The notes under the pieces: model-generated
The model's input: only the letters and a program-made list of their open reading frames with translations
What the model was told of the DNA's origin: nothing
Database searches by the model: none
Shown here: positions 25,411 through 34,809 of the stretch, piece after piece
Layout: each line of letters opens with the position of its first letter
Position numbering within the stretch: the first letter of the stretch is position 1
Position numbers and translations under genes: made by a program
Assembly: GCA_029260035.1 (NCBI GenBank)
Contig: JAJDEA010000069.1
Coordinates: 1 to 64,000, forward strand
Source of the DNA: Phycisphaerae bacterium
GTDB taxonomy: Bacteria > Planctomycetota > Phycisphaerae > UBA1845
Reading direction: 5' to 3'
Length of the DNA: 64,000 nucleotides

Positions 25411-26103
25411 CTACTTTTTCTTAACCGCCATCTTTTCCGGATCGAGCGCATCGACCATGGCTTGCCGACGCTCCTCGTTCTTATTCGATAGTTTATCAGT
25501 GGAATGGGTATACTCCAGCCAACTGTCTTTGCGCTGCTGCGCCCACTCCGGAAGCTTCTCTTTCTGCATCCACAAAGGCTGCGGAGTCTGCATGCCCTCG
25601 ATAGCAAGCTCTGTAAACTCAACAATCATGCTCTTCCGGTCAAAGCCGGAGAGATCGTGCAAGTTGCCCATATGGATACATTCGGTCGGGCAGGGATCAA
25701 CACACAAGGCGCAGAACATACATTTGGCATAGTCAATGGCATACCGCGTCATGGCGCCGCCTTTGGCTATGCCGGTCGCTTTGTCGATCTTGCGAGGGCC
25801 GGATTTTTCAATGTATATGCAATCTACCGGGCACGCCTTCGCACAAAGATCGCACGCGATGCACTTTTCGATTTCGTAGAAGTGAAACCCACGGTACCGA
25901 GGAGCAATAGCCGGCGCTGCGTCCGGGTATTGAAGTGTGATTGTCTTCGCAAAACAGTATTTCAGCGAAATGCGCAGACCGACCAGAATGGTGTATACGG
26001 TCTGCCAGATATTGTGAAAGTACTCGCGAGTTGGTTGTTTTTGCATTTCCGCGCCATACCACTTGTAGTGGCTTCTTAGGTCCCTAGCCCAAACGGGTAC
26101 CAT
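25411..26103 (-). CDS. nuoI: NADH-quinone oxidoreductase subunit I
   Basis: A 230-residue ferredoxin-like subunit with two 4Fe-4S motifs, CIACDLCAKACP and CMFCALCVDPCP. It carries electrons between the input module and NuoB. It is the first gene of the operon instead of lying between H and J. The C-terminus has an extra 40-50 residues rich in charged amino acids. ATG 26103 lacks a visible Shine-Dalgarno sequence; Met20 (26046) is an alternative. No nuoE, nuoF or nuoG follows or precedes. Confidence 0.94.
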   Translation of the reverse strand: MVPVWARDLRSHYKWYGAEMQKQPTREYFHNIWQTVYTILVGLRISLKYCFAKTITLQYPDAAPAIAPRYRGFHFYEIEKCIACDLCAKACPVDCIYIEKSGPRKIDKATGIAKGGAMTRYAIDYAKCMFCALCVDPCPTECIHMGNLHDLSGFDRKSMIVEFTELAIEGMQTPQPLWMQKEKLPEWAQQRKDSWLEYTHSTDKLSNKNEERRQAMVDALDPEKMAVKKK

Positions 26104-26344
26104 CCGACTGGGGGGATTCTAAAAAGGAACGATGCGAACTTCAACGCCATTGCACAATAAATACCCAAGTAATTGCATATTAAATTACAAAGCAATTGCA
26201 ACGTCTGTGATATCGTGTGTCGCATGTCAGTTTTCACAGACGCCTGCGCAACAACCGGGCGCGTGACTTGGTCAAAGCCGGATTACTGCGGCCTTTCGAT
26301 TCGCTTTGAGTCCAAAGCACAGGCTTCGCTATTCTGAATGGTCA

Positions 26345-27598
26345 CTAGATCTTTCCCATCAGCCTAAGCCTCCCCATATTCAAAGCAGACTTACATGCCC
26401 GAATCCGGATTTCAGACCTCGGATGGTGCTGCCCAAAGAGATGTTTCTTCACGATTTCCCCCGACTTATCTGCAAGCGCTACAAAAACAAGCCCGATCGG
26501 CTTATCCGGCGCGCGTCCGCCCGTTGGCCCAGCTATACCTGTGACCGCTAAGCCAAGATCCGTCCCAGCGGCTGACCGACATCCAGCCGCCATCGCTTGA
26601 GCCACCTCAGCGCTAACTGCACCGTGAGACTCAATCATCGAGGCGTCCACCCCAAAAATGTCAGTCTTGGACTGATCCGAATAGGTTATGAATCCTCGCT
26701 CAAAGCATGTACTGCTCCCCGGAACGTCCGTCAGGCATTTGGCGATCAACCCGCCGGTACACGACTCAGCCGTTGCGATTGTGATACCCTTGGCTGTTAA
26801 AAGTTCGAGAACGGAATGCTGCAGAGTGTCTTCACCTTCCCCAAAAACCGCCGCACCCAATCGACGGCGAATTTCACAGGCTTCTTTGGCTATGGCGGCT
26901 TCGGCTGACCCGATGATCGGTGCTCGTGTGACGAGTCGAACGGTGATAACCGCATCCGCCGCGGTCAACCCTACAGAGACCGGCCTGCCTGGAGCCATCA
27001 AATCCGAAAGAATCTCGCCCATGCTTGCTTCGCTCATTCCGAACGTGTGAATCGACTTGGTCAACGTCATTGCCCCGTCCAATGCAAACGCCGCTAATTC
27101 AGGCTCGACGGCGCCTTGAAACATGGTTCGCATTTCGGCAGGTACGCCCGGCAAGACGAAGAGTGTTGTTGATTCTCGGCGACACACCAAGCCTGGCGCC
27201 GTTCCGCGCGGGTTCATCACAGGCTCGCAGGTCTTAGGGACCATGGCCTGCCTGCGATTGGATACAGGCATGGTTCGCTGCAATTTGGCAAAAAAGTCCT
27301 CGACTTGTGTAAGCGCTGCATCGTGAATCTCCAAGGGCTGGCCCAATGCATCAGCTACTGCCTGCCGAGTTATATCGTCAGGCGTTGGGCCGAGTCCGCC
27401 CGTAACAACTATGAAATGAGAGTCGGTCATGGCGTCTCGAACCGCCCCAACTATAGCCCCCAAATCGTCGCCGACTGTAACGTGTCTTGTGACTCGAAGT
27501 CCTTGCGCAAAAAGCTGCGCGGCGATCCATGCACCGTTGGTGTCCAGGCACTGGCCGCTGACGACTTCGTCGCCAATGCTAATAATTTGCGCGTTCAT
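26345..27598 (-). CDS. cinA: CinA-family protein, NMN amidohydrolase
   Basis: A 417-residue two-domain protein. The N-terminal MoCF-like domain has SIGDEVVSGQCLDTN and TGGLGPTPDDIT (ADP-ribose pyrophosphatase in studied members). The C-terminal PncC domain has TAESCTGGLI and VTGIAGPTGG and deamidates nicotinamide mononucleotide. The length is normal for the family. It is divergent from the ATP-grasp gene and separated from the nuo operon by about 240 bp that should contain the nuo promoter. Confidence 0.93.
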   Translation of the reverse strand: MNAQIISIGDEVVSGQCLDTNGAWIAAQLFAQGLRVTRHVTVGDDLGAIVGAVRDAMTDSHFIVVTGGLGPTPDDITRQAVADALGQPLEIHDAALTQVEDFFAKLQRTMPVSNRRQAMVPKTCEPVMNPRGTAPGLVCRRESTTLFVLPGVPAEMRTMFQGAVEPELAAFALDGAMTLTKSIHTFGMSEASMGEILSDLMAPGRPVSVGLTAADAVITVRLVTRAPIIGSAEAAIAKEACEIRRRLGAAVFGEGEDTLQHSVLELLTAKGITIATAESCTGGLIAKCLTDVPGSSTCFERGFITYSDQSKTDIFGVDASMIESHGAVSAEVAQAMAAGCRSAAGTDLGLAVTGIAGPTGGRAPDKPIGLVFVALADKSGEIVKKHLFGQHHPRSEIRIRACKSALNMGRLRLMGKI

Positions 27599-27756
27599 GT
27601 GGCGACCAATTTACCGCACGGAAAGCATACACCGCAATGCACCGGCGTTAGAAATCGAACAAGATTTCGTTTTCATTGGCACGGGCAGGCCTACTACGCT
27701 ATAGTCGCGTCAAGTTTTTGCCTGTTGAGTAGAATTTCTATTGTTTTGCGAAACCC

Positions 27757-28797
27757 ATGGCTAGACGCATCGAAAAACGACAACGCCCCGCTGGCAAGCG
27801 TGGCCTGAAACTTGACGTACTCTTTACATGCGTTGGCAGACGTGTCGAACTCGTGCAACGATTTCGCAAGGCGGCCGCGAATCTTGGAATCCGATTGCGA
27901 ATCCATGGATGCGATGCCAACCAATTGTCCCCTGCTCTTTTTCATGTAGACAAAGCTCACCATCTTCCGAGAATCGCGCGAAGGAACTACATAAGCGAAC
28001 TCAAGGCATTGGTGGGCAAGAATAAGATCGACTTGCTAATCCCATTGATTGACACCGAACTGTCATCTCTTGCGCAAGCCAGAGAGAGCATTGAGGAAAC
28101 AGGATGCCGAGTTCTCATTTCGTCTCACGAGGTCATTTCCATCACCCGCGATAAACTGAAGACCTATGAGGCGCTTTCCGAAGCAAACATCGATACGCCT
28201 CAAACATGGACATGGGAAGACGTCATCCAAAAGAAGCGCCACAAATTTCCGTATTTCCTGAAACCGCGGACAGGCAGCGCTGGTCTTGGAAATTACATCG
28301 TGCGAAATCGCGATGAATTACAAACTTTCGGATCACTCGTTCAAAATGCAATCGTTCAGGAATACGTTGTCGGCGACGAACATACGCTGGATGTTTATAC
28401 CGGTATCGACGGCAAGCCACGCTGTATCGTTCCTCGGAAGAGATTGGAGACGCGCACGGGCGAGGTGAGCAAGGGAGTGGTCGTGAAGGATTCCGCGATC
28501 ATGGCGGTTGGCGAGAGGGTCACGGAAGCCATTGGGCCATGCCGAGGCGTCATCACGATTCAATGTATCGTGACACCAAAGAGACAAATTCGCGTCATCG
28601 AGATTAATCCACGTTTTGGCGGCGGCGTTCCGCTGGCGATCGAGGCTGGTGCGGATTTTCCGAAGTGGTTACTCATGGAAACGTTGGGCAAAACGCCCAG
28701 AATTCGGCAGGACGGATTTCGAGACGGCGTGACGATGTTGCGTTACGATCAAGCCGTCTTCATTTCGGAGAAAGGAAAGCCGATCGTAACGAAATGA
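27757..28797 (+). CDS. ATP-grasp domain protein
   Basis: A 346-residue protein with a Rossmann-like N-terminal part (DVLFTCVGRRVELVQ), then an ATP-grasp domain: the ATP lysine and glycine loop in FLKPRTGSAGLGNYIV, QEYVVGDEHTLDVYTG, and the metal site IEINPRFGGGVPLAIEAGAD. It resembles carbamoyl-phosphate-synthase-like and PylC-like ligases that join a carboxylate to an amine. The substrate is unknown. The HAD phosphatase gene that follows 68 bp later is a common neighbour of such ligases in cell-surface sugar clusters. Confidence 0.85.
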   Translation: MARRIEKRQRPAGKRGLKLDVLFTCVGRRVELVQRFRKAAANLGIRLRIHGCDANQLSPALFHVDKAHHLPRIARRNYISELKALVGKNKIDLLIPLIDTELSSLAQARESIEETGCRVLISSHEVISITRDKLKTYEALSEANIDTPQTWTWEDVIQKKRHKFPYFLKPRTGSAGLGNYIVRNRDELQTFGSLVQNAIVQEYVVGDEHTLDVYTGIDGKPRCIVPRKRLETRTGEVSKGVVVKDSAIMAVGERVTEAIGPCRGVITIQCIVTPKRQIRVIEINPRFGGGVPLAIEAGADFPKWLLMETLGKTPRIRQDGFRDGVTMLRYDQAVFISEKGKPIVTK

Positions 28798-28865
28798 TTC
28801 CCTCCATGAAACCGATTCGATGAACATACCACCCAAGGCGCCTCCTGACCGCATTGCGACGCAAC

Positions 28866-29540
28866 ATGCAAGACACCCAAGCCATCGTATTTGATCTCGA
28901 CGACACGCTCTACTCCGAGCGGTCTTTCGTATTCAGCGGATTCGCTGCTGTAGTGCAAGCCTTCCATCAAACATTGGGAGACAAAAACACGTCACTAACG
29001 ATGATGCAATCATTGTTTTCTTCAACGCATCGACGCACAGTATTCAATCAAGTCTTAACTGAATGTGGTATAGAATACGACGACAGTCTCGTTAACGAGA
29101 TGATCCAGGTATACCGAAGTCATACACCTACGATTTCGCTTCATGACGACGCCCGCGCCGCGATCGACCGACTACAAGACAGATTCAAATTAGGCGTAAT
29201 AACCGATGGCCCCGGCATCATGCAGGAATCCAAAGTGAAGTCGCTTGAACTCGAAAACTCCTTCAACGAAATCATCCTTACAGATCACTTGGGCGACGGG
29301 TTTGCCAAGCCGCACCCGAAAGCATTTGAAGAAATAGCGAAGAGGCTCGATGTGGCGGCGAGCGCGTGTATGTACGTCGGCGACAACGCCTCGAAAGACT
29401 TCGTAGCTCCTAATGCACTCGGCTGGATGACTGTTCAGATTCGAAGAAACGACGGCATCTATGCCAAAGAATTGCCACCTAGAGATGGACATCCACAAGC
29501 AGTCATTTCTTCTTTGGACGAACTCGACGAACTACTCTAG
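28866..29540 (+). CDS. HAD-superfamily hydrolase
   Basis: A 224-residue phosphatase-like protein. Motif I is FDLDDTLY with Asp10 as nucleophile and Asp12 as acid/base; motif II is GVITDG; Lys in KPHPKAF and motif IV in MYVGDNASKDF are present. The cap is the alpha-helical C1 type. The start is taken as ATG 28866; the frame also allows TTG 28854. It converges on the TolC-like gene with only 5 bp between their ends. Confidence 0.88.
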   Translation: MQDTQAIVFDLDDTLYSERSFVFSGFAAVVQAFHQTLGDKNTSLTMMQSLFSSTHRRTVFNQVLTECGIEYDDSLVNEMIQVYRSHTPTISLHDDARAAIDRLQDRFKLGVITDGPGIMQESKVKSLELENSFNEIILTDHLGDGFAKPHPKAFEEIAKRLDVAASACMYVGDNASKDFVAPNALGWMTVQIRRNDGIYAKELPPRDGHPQAVISSLDELDELL

Positions 29541-29545
29541 TTCGC

Positions 29546-31171
29546 CTACTCGCCTTCTTTGCGAAGCGTTGCTGCAGCCGCATGGAGATTACTCCATGCT
29601 TCCCGAAGACGGATTCTTGAAAGCGCCAAATCTGCATCTGAAGCGATGAAGTCACGTTGCGCCTCATTCAAACGAGTGAGCGTTTCCTTCCCCGCAATAT
29701 ACCCCGCTTGAACGATCCGGCGGTTTTCTCGCGCCGTATCGAGGGCTTCACGCTTCAATCGTATCTGCTGCTGGGCGTCGCGTAGATGAACGATCACCGT
29801 TCGCACCTCCGATTGTACGTTCAAGCGAAGCCGATGGAGACGCGCAGCCGCCTCTGCCCTGCTCGCTTCAGCCTCTCGCACGCGAGCATTCCTGAATCCA
29901 CCTGTATAGAGCTCCCATCGAAATTCAAATGCGAGCGCGGAAGATTGATCTTCTTTCGAGTATCCCAAACTCGACCCTCTGTCGAGACCCCACGACCCAC
30001 TGACCGCAGCACTTGGGCTGTACAAACCCCGGGCTGCACGCATGCGCTCCCGTTCACTCTGCACCAGCAAGCCTAGCTGCACAATATCCGGCCTATTTTC
30101 CGATGCACGCGAAATCCAGCTAACCGTATCGGGCAGGGTCATTTCATATTCCGATTCGGGTTCGAGAGGAGACAGCGTGACGCCATCTGGAAGCATGGCA
30201 TCTTCAAGCCCCAGAAATTCGGCAAGGAGGACGCGTCCCGTGTCACGAAGCCCGAGCGCAGCCGTAACATTTGCCTGAGCAGCCAGAACGCGTACGCGAA
30301 AATTATCGACGTCTGCTTTCGTCGCTCGACCGGCTGCGCGCAGTTTTTCAGTTTCAACAAATTGTTCTTGACCAAACCGCTCTTCCGCCCGCGCAATGCG
30401 AATTTGCTCCTCGGCAAATTGCACCTGAAAATAGGCGGTATCCACGGCTTGCGCAATAAGCCTCTGGACATCCTTGAGGCTCAATCCAGTCGCGCGATAC
30501 AAGTGCTTGGCCGAGAGAAGTTGGGCTTGCCGGATGAAACCATCAAAGATTGTCCAACTAGCCGTAAAGGCCGTGGAATGCTCACTGAACGAATTTCGAT
30601 CGCCCTTTTGCTTGACCTGCCCCCCAAGGAGCGGACGGCGGAGCGCATTGATAATCGTTGTGATCGGGTCAAAGTTCTGTGCATCAGTCTGAACGGGCGC
30701 CGGCGATTGTGGCTGAAGCGACGTATTGAGCCGATTTCGGCTTGCAGGAGTCTGAAATGTGCGCGTGGAGTTGTGCGTAAAAGTCACAGTAGGAATATAT
30801 CGAGACCTCGCCTCGATAATGCGAGCCGCGGCAGCATCGATGCGTGCGAGCGCCGCATGTACATCTGGATTAGAGAGAGCCGCAATTTCCCGTGCATGAT
30901 CGCGCGTTAGCACTCCGGATTGGAGTTGATCTGCGTTTTGCTCGGGCGGGGCTGTCGCGCTGCGTGGCGATCGAAAAACCTGATCCTCCGCAGGTAGTCT
31001 TGCAATCGCCTCCCGGTGCCGACTGACCATGCCCCGAATGTCGCCGCCAGACTTCCGGCAAGCGTTAATCCAAGGCATAATCGCAAATGCCAAAGCGACC
31101 ACGAAGCAAATACTGCCGCGTTTTTGGCACTTTCTATTTTCCTCGATCAATTGCTGATTCCTTTCGAACAT
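29546..31171 (-). CDS. TolC-family outer-membrane efflux protein
   Basis: A 541-residue protein with two outer-membrane efflux (OEP) repeats. After an export segment ending at INAC (Cys38, an imperfect lipobox) come long coiled-coil helices typical of the family, such as AALSNPDVHAALARID, and the second repeat starting near ENRPDIVQLGLLVQSERERM. The start at ATG 31171 lies 1 nt past the RND stop, so the two genes are translationally linked. It forms the exit duct for the pump encoded upstream. Confidence 0.87.
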   Translation of the reverse strand: MFERNQQLIEENRKCQKRGSICFVVALAFAIMPWINACRKSGGDIRGMVSRHREAIARLPAEDQVFRSPRSATAPPEQNADQLQSGVLTRDHAREIAALSNPDVHAALARIDAAAARIIEARSRYIPTVTFTHNSTRTFQTPASRNRLNTSLQPQSPAPVQTDAQNFDPITTIINALRRPLLGGQVKQKGDRNSFSEHSTAFTASWTIFDGFIRQAQLLSAKHLYRATGLSLKDVQRLIAQAVDTAYFQVQFAEEQIRIARAEERFGQEQFVETEKLRAAGRATKADVDNFRVRVLAAQANVTAALGLRDTGRVLLAEFLGLEDAMLPDGVTLSPLEPESEYEMTLPDTVSWISRASENRPDIVQLGLLVQSERERMRAARGLYSPSAAVSGSWGLDRGSSLGYSKEDQSSALAFEFRWELYTGGFRNARVREAEASRAEAAARLHRLRLNVQSEVRTVIVHLRDAQQQIRLKREALDTARENRRIVQAGYIAGKETLTRLNEAQRDFIASDADLALSRIRLREAWSNLHAAAATLRKEGE

Positions 31172-31172
31172 G

Positions 31173-34100
31173 TCAAATAGCTGCGATGGACTCTCCTGAA
31201 CCCCTCGGCACTTCGGTGGACCCAGCTTCGACTGATTCCGGTCGCGGATAATCTCCTCCCTTTCGCAGCCAGGCAACGAATCGCTTGGCATCATTCAGTG
31301 CAAGGAAAAGGGACGGAACCACAAACAGCGTCAGAATTGTCGAAAACAACAACCCAAAGGCAAGGGAAATGGCCATTGGAATCAGAGATTGCGCCTGAGA
31401 GCTTCGCTCTAAGAGGAAAGGCATCAGCCCAAGCACCGTCGTGATGGTGGTGAGAACGACGGCGCGAAAACGCGATTGCCCGGCATCAACAACCGATTCC
31501 ACCACACGCATGCCGCCGCGAATGTTCTGGTTGATTCGATCCACCAGCACCAGGGCATCGTTGATAACAATTCCGGCGAGCGCAACCATGCCAAAAACGC
31601 TAACCAACGTAACGTCGTACCCCAACATAGCATGACCAAGCACTGCACCGACCAAACCTAATGGGATCGCAATCATAATAACCAACGGCTGAAAATACGA
31701 CCGTAGCGGCAAGCTGAGCAGCGCAAAAATTACGACAAATGCAATCATCGCTCCTTGAGAAAGACTGGACAGTGACTCTTGAATACGAGCACGCTGACCG
31801 TCAATCAAGTAAGTCACGCCGGAGTATTTTGCGTCCAACTCTTCAAGATACGAGCCAGCCAAATCTTGAATGATTGTCTCCGCGTTGGCATATCGTTCGT
31901 CGACATCCGCTTGAACTCGCACGCGCCGAAGCCCATCCTGGCGACCGATTGAAGAAAACCCGCGTATGAGTTTGGTCTCAGCGACCTCGTTGAACGGTAT
32001 CTCCGCCCCATCTTGCGTGCGAATGCGTAGGTTCTCAACGGCACTCAAGCTGTGGCGGTCACGATCCTGGTAGCTCACCATTGCCTTGATTTCATGCGTG
32101 CCACGTTGAAGACGCACTGCTTCGCCTCCAAACAGCCCCTGCCTGAGTTGATGCGCCAGGTCAGACAAAGTAAGCCCCAAAGCCGCCGCACCGGGTCTAA
32201 GGGAGACCTGGAGTTCACGCTTGCCTGGAATCAAATCGTCATCAACATCGAATACGCCATCATATTGAGCGAGCTTGGATTCCAACTCATCCGCCGCATT
32301 CCGAAGTTCTTCAAGGTCTTCGCCGAGTAAACGGATTTCCAGCGGCTTCTCCGACGGACCCAATTCCTGACGAGTAATCGTAAACAACTCAGCGCCATGC
32401 ACCGGGCCAACCGCGTCCTTCCAGGCTTTTATGATTTCGCTACTGTCAACGCGACGTCGTTCAGCAGGCATCAATTCCAACGACACCTCGCACAAGGCAC
32501 TGCCTCGCTTTGGAACGAATCCAGCCCATTCCCCAACAAGAGAGTACATATTTTGCACCAGCTCACCTGGAGAAGCAGTATTTAGAGTTTCATTGTCATT
32601 CAGCGAACGTGCCGCGCCCTCAAGGCGACGAACGGACTCAGCCGACACGTCCGCCGGCGTGCCCTCGGGGAAGCGGACGCGAGCCAATAATGAATTTCCA
32701 TCGGTTTTTGGCCAAAGTACAAAGCTGATACGTCCCCCCAGCATCAACCCGACGCAAAGCGTCACAATCGCGACACATCCACACAGAAAAATAAACCGCC
32801 GGGCTAGCACTCTTTCGAGCGTCGGTCTATATTTTTCGCGAATTACCCGATCCACACAGGCGTCTATGCGATGACGAAGTTCGACACGCCAACGCTTGAT
32901 GTTGACTTCGCTCCCGGCGTTCCACTCTCGCAGGTGGGCTGGCAAGATAAGAAACGCCTCGATACCCGATGCGACTATGCCTGCAATCACAACGACAGGC
33001 AGCGCATAGATCAGTTTCCCCATAACGCCATGCACATACATCAAAGGCAGGAACGCCACGATTGTCGTAGCCGAAGACAGCAATACTGGGAGCGCAACGC
33101 GCCGAGTTCCTTCGATCGCGGCAAGCTCGGGGGTCATCTTTTCTCGCGCACGATTCCGAATGCTCTCCGCAATAACAATGGCATCGTCAACAATGATCCC
33201 GGTGGACATCAGAAGCGCCAACAGCGTAATCATATTCAGCGTATTGCCGGTCCAGTATGTCACGACTAACGCCCCGGCATACGCCACAGGAATGCCAACG
33301 GCGACAACAAGCGCAGAACGTAGCTCCAAAAAGACCAGCAGGCTAATAACTACAAGTGCTATGCCTAATAAGCCGTTGACGATGAGCATATTCAGCCTGG
33401 CTTCGACATCACGGGACGCATCGGCCCAGACGGCGAGTTGAATACCCTGCGGCAGATCGCGATTGGCGTCGCTCACATAGTTACGAACCGCTTCGGCAAT
33501 ACGACTGATATCTTCATTGCCCGTCTTGGACACGTTGATTCGCACGCCGGGAATGCCGTTGATCCGGCCGAATACAGGCGTCTCCTCAAAGGCATCTCGC
33601 ACTTCGGCAATCTGACCGAGGCGCACCGTTTCACCGGAAGCGCGGGCAATCACCACTAAGTCTTCGAATTCGCGCGCCCGATACCGCTGCCCCAGCGTGC
33701 GTACATTGATTTCCTCAAACGCTGTTCTGATCGTCCCGGCGGGCAAATCGAAACTGCTGCGCTTCACTGCGTCGATCACTTGCTGAAAACTCAGCCCGAA
33801 TCGTCGGAGTGCTTCTTCCGTAACTTTGATAGATACTTCGTACTCTCGAACTCCGGAAAGTACGACCTGAGATATCCCGCGATAAGCGATGAGGTCCCGT
33901 CGGATTTGTTCGGCTACATCCTTAATACTTGCTTCGGGAACATCGCCATATACGCCGACGCTAATCACTTCACTGCGGATGATTGCCTCAACCAGGACAG
34001 GCCTTTCGGCGTTCGGAGGGAATGTTGTTATGGCGTTTACTCTGTCCTGCGCTTCGCGAAGTACATCAGCGACCGGCCTGAATGACGTATCTACCTCTAC

Positions 34101-34370
34101 AATAACTTTGCACGAGTTCTCTTCCGAGATGGAGGAAATTTCCTGAGTGCCCGCCAGCCCTTGCACCGCCTGTTCAATTCTGATGCATACGCCTTGTTCC
34201 GCATCTTGCGGAGACGAACCGGGGTAGTCCACTGAAATGACGATATGATCAACGGACGTCTCGGGAAATGTTTCCTTGGGTAGGCTTTTGACCGAAACAA
34301 CGCCAGCTGCAAGAATCCCCACAGCCGCGAGGTTGGCGAACACTGGGTTGCGAACAAACGCACCTATCAT
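31173..34370 (-). CDS. RND-family efflux permease
   Basis: A 1065-residue inner-membrane RND transporter with the two-fold repeat of six-helix bundles. VFANLAAVGILAAGV begins the first transmembrane helix. Family blocks are SVDYPGSSPQDAEQ, TGIIVDDAIVIAESIRNRARE, GMVALAGIVINDALVLVDRIN, with FGLLFSTILTLFVVPSLF at the end. The protein belongs to the hydrophobe/amphiphile (HAE) or CusA-like group. ATG 34370 with GAGGG a few bases upstream is preferred over the ATG at 34400. The usual membrane-fusion (HlyD) gene is not adjacent. It is followed directly by the TolC-like gene. Confidence 0.93.
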   Translation of the reverse strand: MIGAFVRNPVFANLAAVGILAAGVVSVKSLPKETFPETSVDHIVISVDYPGSSPQDAEQGVCIRIEQAVQGLAGTQEISSISEENSCKVIVEVDTSFRPVADVLREAQDRVNAITTFPPNAERPVLVEAIIRSEVISVGVYGDVPEASIKDVAEQIRRDLIAYRGISQVVLSGVREYEVSIKVTEEALRRFGLSFQQVIDAVKRSSFDLPAGTIRTAFEEINVRTLGQRYRAREFEDLVVIARASGETVRLGQIAEVRDAFEETPVFGRINGIPGVRINVSKTGNEDISRIAEAVRNYVSDANRDLPQGIQLAVWADASRDVEARLNMLIVNGLLGIALVVISLLVFLELRSALVVAVGIPVAYAGALVVTYWTGNTLNMITLLALLMSTGIIVDDAIVIAESIRNRAREKMTPELAAIEGTRRVALPVLLSSATTIVAFLPLMYVHGVMGKLIYALPVVVIAGIVASGIEAFLILPAHLREWNAGSEVNIKRWRVELRHRIDACVDRVIREKYRPTLERVLARRFIFLCGCVAIVTLCVGLMLGGRISFVLWPKTDGNSLLARVRFPEGTPADVSAESVRRLEGAARSLNDNETLNTASPGELVQNMYSLVGEWAGFVPKRGSALCEVSLELMPAERRRVDSSEIIKAWKDAVGPVHGAELFTITRQELGPSEKPLEIRLLGEDLEELRNAADELESKLAQYDGVFDVDDDLIPGKRELQVSLRPGAAALGLTLSDLAHQLRQGLFGGEAVRLQRGTHEIKAMVSYQDRDRHSLSAVENLRIRTQDGAEIPFNEVAETKLIRGFSSIGRQDGLRRVRVQADVDERYANAETIIQDLAGSYLEELDAKYSGVTYLIDGQRARIQESLSSLSQGAMIAFVVIFALLSLPLRSYFQPLVIMIAIPLGLVGAVLGHAMLGYDVTLVSVFGMVALAGIVINDALVLVDRINQNIRGGMRVVESVVDAGQSRFRAVVLTTITTVLGLMPFLLERSSQAQSLIPMAISLAFGLLFSTILTLFVVPSLFLALNDAKRFVAWLRKGGDYPRPESVEAGSTEVPRGSGESIAAI

Positions 34371-34809
34371 GCCACCCTCTTTACCCGAAGTTCGTCGCAT
34401 AGCAAAGCCATGTGCGAATTCGCACGCGAATCCGGCTATGTGGTTGGGGTCGGTTTGCTAGGGCTAACTTTCAGACAGCCCCGCAACCTGTTGGTTTTGT
34501 AGATCCCGACTGACGAGCGTCCAGCCCATACCGAACGACATCTACCTATGATAATATCATGTTTGAAGGGTGTAACACATGCTCATTGCCTTTGTATATT
34601 AGCGGTTCGCCGCTACACTCAATCGCCTGTAGCTTATGTATTTGCGAAGGGCGTAACGCAAGGACGATCGAAGACCTAAAACCCGTTGGTTCATTGCAAA
34701 CGCAGGTTCCTTGACGGCAGCAAGGCTTGTTGGCCGTGCAATCCCTGGCCGGAAAGTTCCGGGTTCCGCATCGTCCGGCAATTTCCAAAGTAGAGGTCGC
34801 TTCAACGGA
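34371..34809. ncRNA. Hairpin-rich intergenic region, candidate structured RNA
   Basis: About 440 bp between divergent genes with no supported CDS. It holds a UUCG-tetraloop hairpin (TAGCGG/CCGCTA, 34600-34615), a long imperfect hairpin at 34714-34737 and CCGGAA/TTCCGG at 34749-34762. A 15-base pattern GAAGGGYGTAACRCA occurs twice (34565-34579 and 34646-34660). This could be a small RNA, a 5' leader with regulatory folds for the acyltransferase genes, or only promoter DNA. Confidence 0.35.

Noticed and set aside
34681-34800. SRP RNA or tmRNA in the hairpin-rich region
   Set aside because: The conserved SRP apical loop and the tmRNA tRNA-like domain are not present, so no known RNA family is assigned.
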